DNA of 64,000 nucleotides from Nitrospirota bacterium. Its GTDB lineage: Bacteria; Nitrospirota; Nitrospiria; Nitrospirales; Nitrospiraceae. Under the pieces are notes generated by a model. It was given only the letters and a program-made list of their open reading frames with translations. It was not told where the DNA came from and did no database searches. The first letter of the stretch is position 1. Every line of letters begins with the position of its first letter. The position numbers were made by a program, and so were the translations under genes. The stretch is taken from NCBI GenBank assembly GCA_040755395.1, contig JBFMAX010000009.1, positions 18,496 to 82,495 of the forward strand, written 5' to 3'. This document shows, piece after piece, positions 43,006-53,190 of this stretch.

Positions 43006-43627
43006 ACGCGCGAACGGCCTGCCCGATATCGGGCGCGGCGAGGACGGCGGAAATCACGGAGACGCCGTCGGCCCCGGTTCCGACGATCGAATCGACGGAC
43101 TCGATCGTGATGCCGCCGATCGCAAAGACCGGCAGGTCGGTCAGCGGACGAATCGCCCGGAGGCCGTCCAGACCGACGACCGGGTCATGATCCGGCTTCG
43201 TTCCGGTCGGAAAGATCGGCCCGAACCCCACATAGTCGGCTCCCCCCTCGTCGGCTTCCTTCACCTGTTCGGGGCGGTGGGTCGAAATGCCGATGATCTT
43301 CCCCGGGCCGAGCAAGGAACGGGCATGGGGCAAGGGGAGATCCTCCTGTCCCAGATGAACGCCGTCGGCGTCCACCGCCAACGCCAGGTCGCAGCGGTCG
43401 TTGACGATCAACAGCGAACCGGCGTCCGACGCGGCTCGCCGCAAAGCCAGCGCGCGTTCATAGGCTTCCCGCATCGGTGAGCTCTTGTCGCGGTACTGGA
43501 AGAGCCGCACCCCGTGCTCCGCCGCTTCCTGCAATACCTCGACAAGCGAACGGTCCGGACGGACGGCCGGGTCGAGAATTAGATAGAGGCCTTTCAAGAG
43601 CGGATGCGCGGAAGACCGGATGGACAT
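42965..43627 (-). CDS. thiE: Thiamine-phosphate synthase
   Basis: 220-aa TIM-barrel enzyme joining HMP-PP and HET-P: LFQYRDKSS, LLIVNDRCDLALAVDADGVHLGQEDLPL (pyrophosphate and metal residues), GISTHRPEQ, DYVGFGPIFPTGTKPD, and VFAIGGITIES. Last gene of a long minus-strand run, 23 bp after accC. Its product thiamine is the cofactor used by PDH E1 elsewhere in the window. Confidence 0.94.
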   Translation of the reverse strand: MSIRSSAHPLLKGLYLILDPAVRPDRSLVEVLQEAAEHGVRLFQYRDKSSPMREAYERALALRRAASDAGSLLIVNDRCDLALAVDADGVHLGQEDLPLPHARSLLGPGKIIGISTHRPEQVKEADEGGADYVGFGPIFPTGTKPDHDPVVGLDGLRAIRPLTDLPVFAIGGITIESVDSIVGTGADGVSVISAVLAAPDIGQAVRAFTARLSAPDRPGC

Positions 43628-43650
43628 AGCGGTTAGGCGATCGGAAGCGG

Positions 43651-45000
43651 TCAGGAGGATTGATTCGCGAGGAACCGCTCGAGAAAACTCGTCGACACGT
43701 GGCCTTTCTGGAAGTCGGGATCGTTGAAGATCTTTTTATGCAGCGGAATGGTGGTCTTGATGCCCTCGATCGCGAACTCGTCAAGCGCCCGTCTCATGCG
43801 CGCCATCGCCTCCTGCCGGTCGCGCCCGTGAGTGATCAGTTTCGCGATCATCGAATCGTAGTACGGAACGACCATCGCCTGCGCTTCCATCGCGGAATCC
43901 ACCCGGACGCCGAAGCCGCCCGGCGGAGCCCATTTCGTGATCAGCCCCGGGCTGGGCGTGAACTTGTCCGGACACTCGGCATTGATCCGGCATTCGAAAC
44001 TGTGTCCGGTCAATTGGATGTCCTGCTGCCTGAACGACAGCGGCTGCCCGTCGGCGATGCGGATTTGTTCCTTGATCAGGTCGATCCCCGTGACCATCTC
44101 GGTGATGGGATGCTCGACCTGGATGCGGGCGTTGACCTCCATGAAAAAGAAATTGAGGTCCTTGTCGAGCAGAAACTCCACCGTCCCGGCGTTGCGGTAG
44201 TGCACCGCTTTCACGGCTTCAACCGCGACCCGGCCCATCTCCCGCCGGAGTCGCTCGTCCACGGCCGGCGACGGGGTTTCCTCGACGAGCTTCTGGTGAC
44301 GACGCTGAATGGAGCAATCCCGCTCGCCGAGATAGACGACGCGCCCCCGGTGATCGGCGAGTATCTGGACTTCGATATGGCGGGGCTCGAGGAAGTACCG
44401 CTCGAGATAGACCCCTTCGTTGCCGAACGTGGCTTTGGCTTCCGCCTGGGCGGCCTGAAACGCGCGGGCGAGGTCCTCGGCTTTATTGACGACCCGCATG
44501 CCGCGGCCGCCCCCGCCGGCCGAGGCTTTGATGATGACGGGAAACCCGATGGCCTTCGCCGCCTCCAGCGCGTCCGCCTCGCTCCGTACTTCGCCGGGAC
44601 TGCCCGGTGTGACCGGCAGCCCGCGGCGGGCCACGATTTCCCGCGCCTTGGCTTTGTCGCCCATCAGCGCGATGTTCTCCGAGGTGGGTCCGATGAATTT
44701 GATCCCGATGGACTCGCAGACCTCGGCGAAGTGCGCGTTCTCCGAAAGGAACCCGTAGCCGGGATGGATGGCGTCCGCGCCGGTGATCTCGGCCGCGCTG
44801 AGGACGTTGGGAATGTTGCGATAGCTCAGGGCGTCTTCGGCCGGGCCGACGCAGATCCGCTCGTCGGCGACCCTGGTGTGCAGTGCATTGGCGTCGGCCT
44901 CGGAGTGGATCGCCACGGTCTTGATCCCGAGTTCCTTGCAGGCTCGGATGATTCTCAGGGCGATCTCTCCGCGGTTGGCGACCAGAATTTTCTTGAACAC
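43651..45000 (-). CDS. accC: Acetyl-CoA carboxylase biotin carboxylase subunit
   Basis: 449 aa, the family's usual length. ATP-grasp enzyme that carboxylates biotin on AccB: N-terminal [19 protein letters not shown], Gly-rich ATP lid [33 protein letters not shown]. Downstream of accB, separated by a 128-bp gap with a large hairpin. Pyruvate carboxylase subunit A is an alternative for a free-standing subunit, but the accB neighbour supports ACC. Confidence 0.95.
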   Translation of the reverse strand: MFKKILVANRGEIALRIIRACKELGIKTVAIHSEADANALHTRVADERICVGPAEDALSYRNIPNVLSAAEITGADAIHPGYGFLSENAHFAEVCESIGIKFIGPTSENIALMGDKAKAREIVARRGLPVTPGSPGEVRSEADALEAAKAIGFPVIIKASAGGGGRGMRVVNKAEDLARAFQAAQAEAKATFGNEGVYLERYFLEPRHIEVQILADHRGRVVYLGERDCSIQRRHQKLVEETPSPAVDERLRREMGRVAVEAVKAVHYRNAGTVEFLLDKDLNFFFMEVNARIQVEHPITEMVTGIDLIKEQIRIADGQPLSFRQQDIQLTGHSFECRINAECPDKFTPSPGLITKWAPPGGFGVRVDSAMEAQAMVVPYYDSMIAKLITHGRDRQEAMARMRRALDEFAIEGIKTTIPLHKKIFNDPDFQKGHVSTSFLERFLANQSS

Positions 45001-45030
45001 GGGGTCACTCGATCGTGATCAAAGGAGGTC

Positions 45031-45124
45031 GAGGTTCAGGTTCAGGTTGAGCAGGAAATCTTCGGATCAGCCGGCGGCTGACCCGCTTTCTTTCAAGTCT
45101 CAACCTGAACCTCAGCCTGAACTT
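45031..45124. repeat. Long inverted repeat with nested hairpin between accB and accC
   Basis: Perfect 14-bp arms (AGGTTCAGGTTGAG at 45038-45051; CTCAACCTGAACCT at 45099-45112) extend imperfectly on both sides. Inside the loop is a second hairpin, TCAGCC-GGC-GGCTGA around 45067-45081. The left arm is itself a tandem AGGTTC repeat. It may attenuate or stabilise the accB-accC transcript. Confidence 0.8.
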
Positions 45125-45128
45125 GCCG

Positions 45129-45695
45129 CTACTCCGTGGCCTTCGGATCGATGAGAAATAACGGCTGGCCGTATTCCACCGGTTTCGTGCTCTCGACCAA
45201 AATCTTTACGACTTTCCCATCCACCTCGGATTCGATCTCGTTCATGAGCTTCATGGCTTCCACGATACAGAGCACCTGCCCCTTCTTGACGAAATCGCCT
45301 TCTTCCACATAGGGGTCGGCGTCGGGCGAGGGAGAGCGATAGAAGGTTCCGACGATCGGAGACGTGATGGTGACCAATCCCGCGGTGTCCTGGACCGGCG
45401 GTCCGTTCGTCGTTTGACTTGCGGCGGGCTGAGCGGCTGGTTGGCTTTCCTGTATCGGGGCGGCTTGCGGACGGACGACCGTTTCATGCCGAAGCCGGAT
45501 GCGAGTCCCTTCGCGCTCGATCTCCAACTCCGTCAAGTGATTGCGCCGCAAGAGGTCGATGAGTTCCTGAATCTGCTTGGTTTGATCGCCGGACAGCAAC
45601 GGCCCGTCTCTCGCCGAATCGGCGAAAGCCCGAGGCAAAATGATGGGACGGTCGCGCTCTTTACGCGCCCGTGGGCGGGATCGAGATGTGCTCAC
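45129..45695 (-). CDS. accB: Biotin carboxyl carrier protein
   Basis: 188 aa. The C-terminal 80 residues are the biotinyl domain, with the modified Lys in EAMKLMNEI; a Gln/Pro/Ala linker precedes it, and the N-terminal helix region ([20 protein letters not shown]) is typical. The GTG at 45695 overlaps the efp stop (GTGA), so translation is coupled; the first 35 Arg-rich residues exceed the family norm, and a start nearer residue 36 would also fit. Works with AccC and the AccAD pair encoded elsewhere. Confidence 0.92.
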   Translation of the reverse strand: MSTSRSRPRARKERDRPIILPRAFADSARDGPLLSGDQTKQIQELIDLLRRNHLTELEIEREGTRIRLRHETVVRPQAAPIQESQPAAQPAASQTTNGPPVQDTAGLVTITSPIVGTFYRSPSPDADPYVEEGDFVKKGQVLCIVEAMKLMNEIESEVDGKVVKILVESTKPVEYGQPLFLIDPKATE

Positions 45696-46252
45696 CGAAC
45701 GCGCTCCACGTATTCGCGGGTTCTCGTGTCGATCTTAATGACTTCCCCGATCTCGAGATACAGCGGCACCTTGATAATGGCGCCGGTCTCGACGACGGCG
45801 GGTTTGCTCCCTCCAGACGCCGTGTCGCCCCGGACGCCGGGCTCCGCGTCGACCACCTTGAGCTCGATGAAGATCGGCAGCTCGACGGCGATCGGTTGGT
45901 GTTCGTAGATGAGAATCCTGACGACCATGTTCTCCTTGAGCAGATCGACGTTCGGCCCCAATTGTTTCCTGTCGTAGGTGAACTGTTCATAGGTTTCCGT
46001 GTCCATGAACGTATAGGAGTCCCCCGACGCGTAGAGAAACTGCATCTCGCGCTCATCGAGATCGGGTTCCTCGAACTTTTCGCCGGACCTGAATGTGCGA
46101 TCCAGCACATTGCCGGTCTTATAGCTCTTGAGTTTCGTGCGCACGAACGCGCCGCCCTTGCCCGGCTTGACGTGTTGAAACTCTACGATGTAGTAAGGCT
46201 CGCCTTCGACTTGAATGCGGGCACCGTTGCGAAAATCGGCGGTCGAAATCAC
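45692..46252 (-). CDS. efp: Elongation factor P
   Basis: 186 aa, three-domain tRNA-mimic that rescues ribosomes stalled at polyproline. The modification loop [11 protein letters not shown] carries the conserved Lys (about residue 32), and the C-terminal signature [23 protein letters not shown] is intact. The start is a GTG at 46252, with AGGAGAGG about 10 nt upstream; open frame further up is not conserved. No epmA/B genes are close. Confidence 0.94.
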   Translation of the reverse strand: MISTADFRNGARIQVEGEPYYIVEFQHVKPGKGGAFVRTKLKSYKTGNVLDRTFRSGEKFEEPDLDEREMQFLYASGDSYTFMDTETYEQFTYDRKQLGPNVDLLKENMVVRILIYEHQPIAVELPIFIELKVVDAEPGVRGDTASGGSKPAVVETGAIIKVPLYLEIGEVIKIDTRTREYVERVR

Positions 46253-46352
46253 TGGTTCTGTTCCTCTCCTTTCATCGATGGTGTTGAAAACGGTCGACGC
46301 ACATGCGGGCCGTTGGACACAGATCGGCTCAGGCACCCTCCGCTCGCCCCGT

Positions 46353-46835
46353 TTATGCTTTTCCGCCGCCTTTTCGTGGGGTCTGCCGAGCAGTCCGTGT
46401 GGATCTCAGATGATCGAGCAAGCCACGAATCGCCAGCAGATACCCCATCGGGCCGAACCCTGAGACTTGGCCCAACGCCACGCCGGCGACGTAGGAGTAA
46501 TGTCGGAACGCCTCCCGCTGGTAGATATTGGTCAGGTGCACTTCGACGGTCGGCAAACCGGCCGCGGCGATCGCATCCCGAATCGCCACGCTAGTATGGG
46601 TGTATCCGGCCGGGTTGATGATGATGCCGTCGAATCCGACCCTGGCCTCCTGGATCCAGGTGACCAGTTCGCCTTCGCTGTTCGACTGCCTGATCTCGAC
46701 TTGAATCCCTATCCGCTCGGCCAGCCGCGCAATGGCGTCGTTGACAGCCTTCAGGGATGTGGGCCCGTACAGCGATCGCTCACGGGTTCCCAGCAGATTC
46801 AGATTAGGGCCGTGGAGCACAAGCATCCGCACCAT
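46353..46835 (-). CDS. aroQ: Type II 3-dehydroquinate dehydratase
   Basis: 160 aa. Shikimate pathway, dehydroquinate to dehydroshikimate. [14 protein letters not shown] with the catalytic Tyr/Arg loop, [16 protein letters not shown], and [18 protein letters not shown] are diagnostic. ATG 46835 (or 46826) gives the normal length; the longer open frame adds non-conserved residues. The aroQ-efp-accB-accC order is common in bacteria. Confidence 0.95.
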   Translation of the reverse strand: MVRMLVLHGPNLNLLGTRERSLYGPTSLKAVNDAIARLAERIGIQVEIRQSNSEGELVTWIQEARVGFDGIIINPAGYTHTSVAIRDAIAAAGLPTVEVHLTNIYQREAFRHYSYVAGVALGQVSGFGPMGYLLAIRGLLDHLRSTRTARQTPRKGGGKA

Positions 46836-46956
46836 GTATGATTCTGCCGGTCCGTGCGTCCACAGACCGCACTCCTCTCGGCCCCCTTCCAATCGGATTG
46901 CGGCGGTCATTGTAGCAATCTGGCGAGGTCGGGTCAAACAAAGGTTCAGGCTCGTC

Positions 46957-47595
46957 TCAACTCTGACGCCTGAGTTGGATGGTTCTAAGCAGATGTTCGA
47001 GGCGTGCCAGTTTGCCCGGTGTCTGGTGATCGATGGAAGTTGAAGAGTCAGCGGCCGGGCCGGTCACGCCGGATCGGGCGTCTTCCTGCCCTTCAGACAC
47101 GGGGGACCCTTCGAGGCCATCCCCTGTATGCAGACAGGTCTCGGTTTCAACCGGTGCGTCCGTAGGGTGTTTGTCGAGGGCGGATTTGAGTGCCAATGTC
47201 TCTTCGTCTTGCGGATTGACCGCTAGGATCACCGAACAAGAGCGCAACGCTGATTCCGTAGCTCCCTCGGCGGCATAAATTTTGGCCAGCGTGCGGTGGG
47301 CTCTCAGATTGTCCGGGCTTATCCTGACCGCATCCTCGAGGAGCGCTCTGGCTTTTGCGGTCTGTCCGAGATGATCGTAGGCGCGCCCCAGCGCCACCAT
47401 CGCCGTGATGAACCCCGGATAAACTTGCAGCCCCGCTTCCAGCACTGCTGCGGCTTCCTGCCACAAGCCGGCTTTCACATATTCCTCGGCCAAAGGTATA
47501 AAGACCTTCGACTGCGGGTTCCTGGCCAACAAAGCGGTAAGCCGTTGGATCTCCGACAACCGAGAAAGCTCTTCGGGAGGAGGTGAAGAAGGCAT
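46957..47595 (-). CDS. TPR-repeat protein
   Basis: 212 aa with about three tetratricopeptide repeats at residues 15-130 ([60 protein letters not shown]), followed by an acidic, Pro/Ser-rich disordered tail and a helical end. No signal peptide. Probably a scaffold for protein contacts; partner unknown. Between aroQ and coaBC on the same strand. Confidence 0.82.
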   Translation of the reverse strand: MPSSPPPEELSRLSEIQRLTALLARNPQSKVFIPLAEEYVKAGLWQEAAAVLEAGLQVYPGFITAMVALGRAYDHLGQTAKARALLEDAVRISPDNLRAHRTLAKIYAAEGATESALRSCSVILAVNPQDEETLALKSALDKHPTDAPVETETCLHTGDGLEGSPVSEGQEDARSGVTGPAADSSTSIDHQTPGKLARLEHLLRTIQLRRQS

Positions 47596-47615
47596 TGGCG
47601 AGTACCAGGTTGCCG

Positions 47616-48857
47616 CTAGTTCGCCTGAGGACCGCTCCGCCGGGCGTGAGAGCGCAGGCGTTGGATCGCATCGAGGATGTGATGAGCCAGTTCCCGTTTA
47701 GGCATCAAGGGGAGCCGAATTTCCCGATGGTCGCGGTCGATCAGCGTCGCCGCGTTCATGTCGGATCCGAAGCCGCCCCCTTCGGCGCTCACATCGTTGG
47801 CGACGATCAGATCGAGGCGTTTGCGTATGAGCTTCTCCTTCGCATGGGCACCGAGGTCCCGCGTCTCGGCGGCGAAGCCGACCAGGATCTGCGAGGTACG
47901 ACGTTCAGACAGCAGATGCAGAATATCACGGGTCGGTTCGAACTCCAAGGATTTCCACGCGTGGTCTCTCTTCTTCAACTTGTGGACCGCCGGATGTTTC
48001 GGACGAAAATCCGCGACCGCGGCGGCCATCACGACGACGGTCGCCCAGGGCAGTCGCATCAGCAGCGCTTTTTCCATCTCCTCCGCGGTGGTGACGGCGA
48101 CGGCGTCGACCCCCGAAGGAACGGGAAGCCAGGTCGGTCCGGTCACAAGCGCGACCGCGGCGCCGCGCTCACGGGCCGCCGCGGCGATTGCATAGCCCAT
48201 TTTCCCGGACGAACGGTTTGAAATGAAACGGACCGGATCGATGGGTTCCTGAGTCGGACCGGCCGACACAAGGACCCGCTCGCCGGCCCAGTCCCGCCTT
48301 CGACAGAGTTGCGCCTCGATCGCGGCGAGAATCGTCGCTTCCTCGGCCAGCCGTCCCTGCCCGATTCGGCCGGAGGCCAGTGGGCCCTCTTCGGGCTCGA
48401 CGATGAGCGCGCCTCGTTGACGCAGTTGGGCCACGTGGGAAACCACGGTCGGATGCGCCCACATGTCGCCGTCCATGGCCGGCGCAACGATCACGGGGCA
48501 GCGGGTCGTCAGGAGCATCGTGCTGAGCAGATCGTCTGCGAGGCCGAGCGCAGCTTTGGCAAGAAAATGGGCGGTGGCGGGCGCGACAACGACCGCGTCG
48601 GCCTGTTCCGGCAGGTTGAGATGGAGCATCTCCTGATGCGCCGCGAAAAGGTCGGTTGCGACCGGCCGTCCGGAGAGCACTTCAAAGGTAAGCGGTGCGA
48701 TGAAACGCGTGGCCGCGTCGGTCAGCACCACGTGGACTTGAGCCCCTTCCTGGACCAGCAAACGCAGCAACCCCACCGCTTTGTAAGCGGCGATGCTCCC
48801 GGTGACGCCGAGAACGATCCGCTTTCCGAAAAGCTTGGGTGCTGGCTCAACCTGCAC
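47616..48857 (-). CDS. coaBC: Bifunctional CoaB/CoaC (Dfp)
   Basis: 413 aa. The N-terminal flavoprotein phosphopantothenoylcysteine decarboxylase (GKRIVLGVTGSIAAYKAVGL, PAMDGDMW) is fused to phosphopantothenate-cysteine ligase (GPTQEPIDPVRFISNRSSGK, KKRDHAW, GFAAET). Two steps of coenzyme A synthesis. Starts with GTG. Adjacent to rpoZ and gmk, a classic bacterial arrangement. Confidence 0.94.
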   Translation of the reverse strand: MQVEPAPKLFGKRIVLGVTGSIAAYKAVGLLRLLVQEGAQVHVVLTDAATRFIAPLTFEVLSGRPVATDLFAAHQEMLHLNLPEQADAVVVAPATAHFLAKAALGLADDLLSTMLLTTRCPVIVAPAMDGDMWAHPTVVSHVAQLRQRGALIVEPEEGPLASGRIGQGRLAEEATILAAIEAQLCRRRDWAGERVLVSAGPTQEPIDPVRFISNRSSGKMGYAIAAAARERGAAVALVTGPTWLPVPSGVDAVAVTTAEEMEKALLMRLPWATVVVMAAAVADFRPKHPAVHKLKKRDHAWKSLEFEPTRDILHLLSERRTSQILVGFAAETRDLGAHAKEKLIRKRLDLIVANDVSAEGGGFGSDMNAATLIDRDHREIRLPLMPKRELAHHILDAIQRLRSHARRSGPQAN

Positions 48858-48866
48858 GACGGCGGG

Positions 48867-49229
48867 TTACTCTTCGCTTTCCGATTCGGCGGCCGGTTTG
48901 ACCGAGTCATCAACGTAGACGCTGAGTTCTTTCTTGATCTCTCTGGCGTCCTCTCCGGTCATAACGGCCAAGCGCTCGGTCTCGGTCTCCCTGTTGCGCT
49001 TGGCTTCCTTGAGCGCCTCGCGCGCCTCTTTCCCGGTGAGGAACTGGATTTCCCCGCGCAACACCTCGTCCAACGCGATCGTCGTCTCTTTGGTGAATTT
49101 CGACGTGCCGGTCGGCTTGGCGCCCTGAATCAAATGCTTCGCCCGTTGAGCTGCCACCAGGACGAGCCGGTGACGGGAATCGAATCGCTCTTGAGCGAAT
49201 TGCGGCAATAACGACAGCATGTCAACCAT
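48867..49229 (-). CDS. rpoZ: RNA polymerase omega subunit
   Basis: 120 aa. Contains the omega core FDSRHRLVLVAAQRAKHLIQ and IALDEVLRGEI, with a longer Glu/Ser-rich tail than E. coli. It supports RNA polymerase assembly. ATG 49229 lies within the end of gmk (8-bp overlap), which explains the tight coupling; residues upstream in the open frame are gmk shadow. Confidence 0.9.
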   Translation of the reverse strand: MVDMLSLLPQFAQERFDSRHRLVLVAAQRAKHLIQGAKPTGTSKFTKETTIALDEVLRGEIQFLTGKEAREALKEAKRNRETETERLAVMTGEDAREIKKELSVYVDDSVKPAAESESEE

Positions 49230-49941
49230 GGGTCTTTGCGCTCCCTTTCGCAACCGCGGATGCTTCCCTGTCCGCGGGTTTGGTCTCTTTGTCCAGGATG
49301 AAGTTCTCCTCCAGCCATGCCATGTCAAGCCGTTTGGTCTTGATACGCTCGGCCAAGAAGATGCTTTCCAACTCTTTCAGCGACTGCTTCAAGTCGTCGT
49401 TCCGAACGATGTAGTAATACTCGCGGTAACTCCAGACTTCCTCGCGGGCCTTCTGGAGGCGCCGCTGGATTTCCTCCGGAGAGTCTCCGGCGCGAGTCTG
49501 AAGCCGCGTCCGTAGGACTTCCAGCGAGGGAGGAAGGATAAAAATATACACCGCGCCTTCGAATTTTTTCTTCACCTGCATCGCGCCCTGGACATCGATT
49601 TCCAACAGGACATCGATACCCTGCTCCAGTTTGTCGGCCAGGGCCTTTCTGGGAGTGCCGTACCAGTGGCCGTAGACGCGGGCGTATTCCAAAAACTCAT
49701 TGCGCTCGATCATCTCCTGGAACACGCGTTCCTCGACGAAATAATAGTCGCGCCCGTCTTCTTCCCCGGGGCGAGGCTTTCTCGTCGTGTAGGAAATCGA
49801 ATGCCACAGGTCCGGAACGATGGAGACGATCTGTTTGCACAGGGTCGTCTTTCCGGCTCCGGACGGCGCGGAGACGATGAACAACAGTCCTCTCCGATGA
49901 TCCGAGGAGCCCTTTCTGGTCTGCGACGTTTCGGGCGGCAT
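49222..49941 (-). CDS. gmk: Guanylate kinase
   Basis: 239 aa. P-loop SAPSGAGKTTLCKQI, GMP-binding SYTTRKPRPGEEDGRDYYFV, DVQGAMQVKKKF. Converts GMP to GDP. The C-terminal 35 residues (KRLDMAWLEENFILDKETKP onwards) are an extension relative to the roughly 205-aa norm. Between yicC and rpoZ, as in many bacteria. Confidence 0.94.
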   Translation of the reverse strand: MPPETSQTRKGSSDHRRGLLFIVSAPSGAGKTTLCKQIVSIVPDLWHSISYTTRKPRPGEEDGRDYYFVEERVFQEMIERNEFLEYARVYGHWYGTPRKALADKLEQGIDVLLEIDVQGAMQVKKKFEGAVYIFILPPSLEVLRTRLQTRAGDSPEEIQRRLQKAREEVWSYREYYYIVRNDDLKQSLKELESIFLAERIKTKRLDMAWLEENFILDKETKPADREASAVAKGSAKTHG

Positions 49942-49967
49942 GGGAAGACCCGGCTCAACGGCCGTGG

Positions 49968-50846
49968 TTATTCGACATTCTGGACCTGCTCGCGGATCTT
50001 CTCAAGTTCCGCTTTGATATGGACGACTTGACTCGCAATTTCGGCGTCGGCGGCCTTGGAACCGATGGTGTTGATCTCGCGTCCCATTTCCTGCAGGAGG
50101 AAATCCAACGTCTTGCCCACCGAGCCCTCCCGCCGAAGTGCGTGGTCAAACTGTATCATATGGGAGTCGAGCCTGACCAACTCTTCCGTGATGTCGTAAC
50201 GGTCGGCATAGATTGCCAGTTCTTGGTTCAACCGCCCGACATCCGGCGGTTTGGCGCCGAGGAGTTTTTCAACTCGGGCTTTCATGCGGGCAAACGCTTC
50301 CCGCGCGACTTCCGGCGCGCGCTCGGCGATCTGACGTTTCGCCTTGCGGATCGAGTGGAGGCGACTCCTGATCTCTTTGGCCAACGCGGCCCCCTCGCGG
50401 CGGCGCATGCGGTCTGCATCCCCCAACGCCTGGCCGAGCAACCGCTGAGCAAGCCGACCAAGTTGTGAACCGTCGCCGGGCTCGTCCGCAACGACGACAA
50501 TGTCTCGGAAGCCAGAGAGCAATGCGATGTCGATCGTCCCGCCGATCCGCAAATCCTTCTGGAGCTCGCGGAGGACTTGATGGTACTGCCTGGCGAGAGA
50601 ACGGTCAAGAGCCACGGCCCGCGCTCCGCCTTTTTCGCCGCCCAGCGAAACCGTCACTTCGACGCGGCCGCGAAGACAGCGCTGCTGAACCGCTTTCTTG
50701 AACGGTTCCTCGAGGTCGCTCAACGGGCGCGGCAACCGGGTCACGACTTCCAAAAAACGATGGTTGACCGCGCGCACTTCCACCGTCACGGAACCCCGCT
50801 GCCAATAGGCTTCCCGCCGGCCATAGCCGGTCATGCTCCGAATCAT
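49968..50846 (-). CDS. yicC: YicC-family endoribonuclease
   Basis: 292 aa, family-normal length. N-terminal MIRSMTGYGRREAYWQRGSV and RAVNHRFLEV; C-terminal DUF1732 part with ITEELVRLDSHMIQF and GKTLDFLLQEMGREINTIGS. YicC proteins are RNases that help turn over small RNA targets. ATG 50846 overlaps the nth stop; extra upstream frame is shadow. Confidence 0.93.
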   Translation of the reverse strand: MIRSMTGYGRREAYWQRGSVTVEVRAVNHRFLEVVTRLPRPLSDLEEPFKKAVQQRCLRGRVEVTVSLGGEKGGARAVALDRSLARQYHQVLRELQKDLRIGGTIDIALLSGFRDIVVVADEPGDGSQLGRLAQRLLGQALGDADRMRRREGAALAKEIRSRLHSIRKAKRQIAERAPEVAREAFARMKARVEKLLGAKPPDVGRLNQELAIYADRYDITEELVRLDSHMIQFDHALRREGSVGKTLDFLLQEMGREINTIGSKAADAEIASQVVHIKAELEKIREQVQNVE

Positions 50847-51490
50847 CGTCGCAGCTTCCCTTCCCATGGGCAGTCCTTGTAAATGACGCACTCTCCGCAT
50901 TTCGGGTTTCTGGCGAGACACACGTATCGACCGTGCAGCAACAATTGCTGAGATCCTTCGGTCCATCGCGGCTTCGGGATGACCTGCTGAAGGTCTTGTT
51001 CGATCCGGTCGGGATCGCTTGATGTTGTGAGTCCGAGGCGGGCGGCCACCCGCTTGACGTGCGTATCCACGACGACGGCCGGTTGCCCGAACGCGTTGCC
51101 GAGAATCACGTTCGCTGTCTTTCGTCCGACGCCGGGCAAGGTTGTCAACTCGTCCATGGTGCGGGGCACTTCTCCGCCGAAGCGTTCCGCCACGGCTTTA
51201 CCGCATTCGATCAGGTGGTTCGCCTTGCTCTTGTAGAAACCGGTCGAACGGATCATGGCTTCCAGTTCCGCCCGGTTGGCGCGGGCGTAATCTGCGGGCC
51301 GACGGTACTTCGCAAAGAGCGCGGGCGTGACCTGATTCACGCGCTGGTCCGTGCATTGGGCCGATAGGATCGTGGCGACCAGCAGCTCCCACGGACTTCG
51401 ATAATTCAGCTCCACTTTGGCCGACGGCCTGCTCTGGTGGAGCGCACGAAAAATGCGCTCGACCCGCTTGCCGATATTCTTCTCCGTCAC
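50843..51490 (-). CDS. nth: Endonuclease III
   Basis: 215-aa base-excision DNA glycosylase/AP lyase for oxidised pyrimidines. Helix-hairpin-helix LPGVGRKTANVIL with the catalytic Lys, then the Asp of VVVDTHVKR; the 4Fe-4S ligands are in CLARNPKCGECVIYKDC. Coupled with yicC downstream. Confidence 0.95.
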   Translation of the reverse strand: MTEKNIGKRVERIFRALHQSRPSAKVELNYRSPWELLVATILSAQCTDQRVNQVTPALFAKYRRPADYARANRAELEAMIRSTGFYKSKANHLIECGKAVAERFGGEVPRTMDELTTLPGVGRKTANVILGNAFGQPAVVVDTHVKRVAARLGLTTSSDPDRIEQDLQQVIPKPRWTEGSQQLLLHGRYVCLARNPKCGECVIYKDCPWEGKLRR

Positions 51491-51546
51491 GTTTCACCGG
51501 TCTTTCAGGGAAAATGCAAAAGATCCGCTCGCGGAGAAAGCGGCGG

Positions 51547-53190
51547 TCACGGAACCAGGACCGTCTGGACGGCGCCACGCCGCTCGCCGGCCTGTTCATT
51601 CCAGGAGGAATGCAGATTTGCCACATGGGCGTCGAGATAGTCAATCAACGGAGGGAGGGTGGTCGGATCGATGGCCGAGATGGCGAGCGAATTGTAACGA
51701 CGACACAATACGTCGACTTCCCGCTGTGAGAGCCGGTCGCACTTGTTCAAGACCACGACGCGGGGAATGCGATCGAGTTGCAGTTCGGCAAGGATCGATT
51801 CGACCGCCGCCATCTGCCCGTCTACGTCTTTGGCGCCGGCGTCGACCAGGTGCAGGAGCATGTCGGCGTCGCGCAGTTCCTCGAGGGTGGTGCGGAACGC
51901 GCCCATGAGCTCTTGGGGAAGATCTCGGATGAAGCCGACCGTGTCGGTGATGATGATCTCCCGGTCCCGCGGGAAGCGGAGCCGCCGGCTCGTGGTGTCG
52001 AGCGTTTCGAACTGCCGGTCCTGGACGGATACCCGGCTTTTGGTCAAGACGTTGAGGAGCGTCGACTTTCCGGCATTGGTGTAGCCGACGATGGACACGA
52101 TCGGCAAGGCATGCCGGAGCCGGCGGGCGCGTCGTTGATCCTGGTGCCGCGCGAACAGCGACAGTTCCCGTTCCAGATGCGCGATGCGGTCGCGGACCCG
52201 GCGGCGATCGGTTTCCAGTTTCGTCTCGCCCGGTCCCCGCGCCCCGATGCCGCCGCCCAGGCGCGATAACGCCGCACCGCGTCCCAAGAGACGGGGCAGC
52301 AGGTAACGGAGTTGCGCCAGTTCGACCTGGACTTTGCCTTCTCGGCTGTGGGCGCGACGGGCGAAGATATCGAGAATCAGTTGGGTCCGGTCGATGACTT
52401 TCATCTCCGTGATCTCCGAGATCGCCCGCACCTGCGCCGGCGTCAGATTCTGATCGAAAATCAGCAAGTCGGCTCCGCAGTGCAGGGCCCGGATGATGAC
52501 CTCTTTCAGCTTGCCGCTGCCCAGCAGGAATCGCTGGTGTTGCTCCGGCGTGCGCTGGACGATTTTGTCCAGTACGCGCACACCGGCCGAAGCGGCCAGT
52601 TCCGACAGCTCCTCCAGCCGGTCTTCCTGGTCGCTCCGGTTTCTCGGCGAGGCGCTGACCAGGATCGCGGATTCCTCAGGGGCGCCGACCGCGTGGCCAG
52701 ACGGCGTGCGCATCAGTTCCGCTTCCAGCGCGGCTACGAATTTGTCGCACTCCAACTGCAAGCTGTGCAACGGCGTGGGCGCGAGTACTTCATGGACCTG
52801 CCCGCGCGGGTTAGGCGGCAACAGATGGGCTACGTGAACATCCGCGGGCCCTCCATCCGTTCCTGCACCCACGGCGGCGATCAAATCCAGCCGCAGCAAC
52901 GCCAGTTGCGTCAGATCCGATTGGCTGAGCGGCGCATTGTCCAACTGCGCACGGACCAACCGGATTCCGCGCAGCGAGCGCGGCCCTGTCCTGAATTTGG
53001 CGAGATCGCGGAATGACGGCGCACACCCGTCTCCGACGAGCACTTGCTCGACCGCGCCGCGCCGTGTGATCAGCAGCCCGATGGGCCGCCGGATTTCCTG
53101 CGCCAATTGAGTGCAGTGTCGCGCCAGTTCGGGGGTGATGACCTTGTCGCCCGGAACCCGGCGCCGGTAGAGATGCTCGAGCCGGGTCAA
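51547..53190 (-). CDS. hflX: HflX ribosome-splitting GTPase
   Basis: At least 547 aa. N-terminal HflX domain (LVSASPRNRSDQEDRLEELS, LLIFDQNLTPAQVRAISEIT), the Gly-rich linker (GGGIGARGPGETKLETDRRR) and a GTPase domain with G1 GYTNAGKSTL, G3 DTVGFIRDLP and G4 NKCD. It splits stalled 70S ribosomes under stress. The first canonical start codon is TTG 53190, but similarity seems to continue upstream to an ATT at 53235 that has a perfect GGAGG six bases before it; see findings. Confidence 0.93.
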   Translation of the reverse strand: MTRLEHLYRRRVPGDKVITPELARHCTQLAQEIRRPIGLLITRRGAVEQVLVGDGCAPSFRDLAKFRTGPRSLRGIRLVRAQLDNAPLSQSDLTQLALLRLDLIAAVGAGTDGGPADVHVAHLLPPNPRGQVHEVLAPTPLHSLQLECDKFVAALEAELMRTPSGHAVGAPEESAILVSASPRNRSDQEDRLEELSELAASAGVRVLDKIVQRTPEQHQRFLLGSGKLKEVIIRALHCGADLLIFDQNLTPAQVRAISEITEMKVIDRTQLILDIFARRAHSREGKVQVELAQLRYLLPRLLGRGAALSRLGGGIGARGPGETKLETDRRRVRDRIAHLERELSLFARHQDQRRARRLRHALPIVSIVGYTNAGKSTLLNVLTKSRVSVQDRQFETLDTTSRRLRFPRDREIIITDTVGFIRDLPQELMGAFRTTLEELRDADMLLHLVDAGAKDVDGQMAAVESILAELQLDRIPRVVVLNKCDRLSQREVDVLCRRYNSLAISAIDPTTLPPLIDYLDAHVANLHSSWNEQAGERRGAVQTVLVP

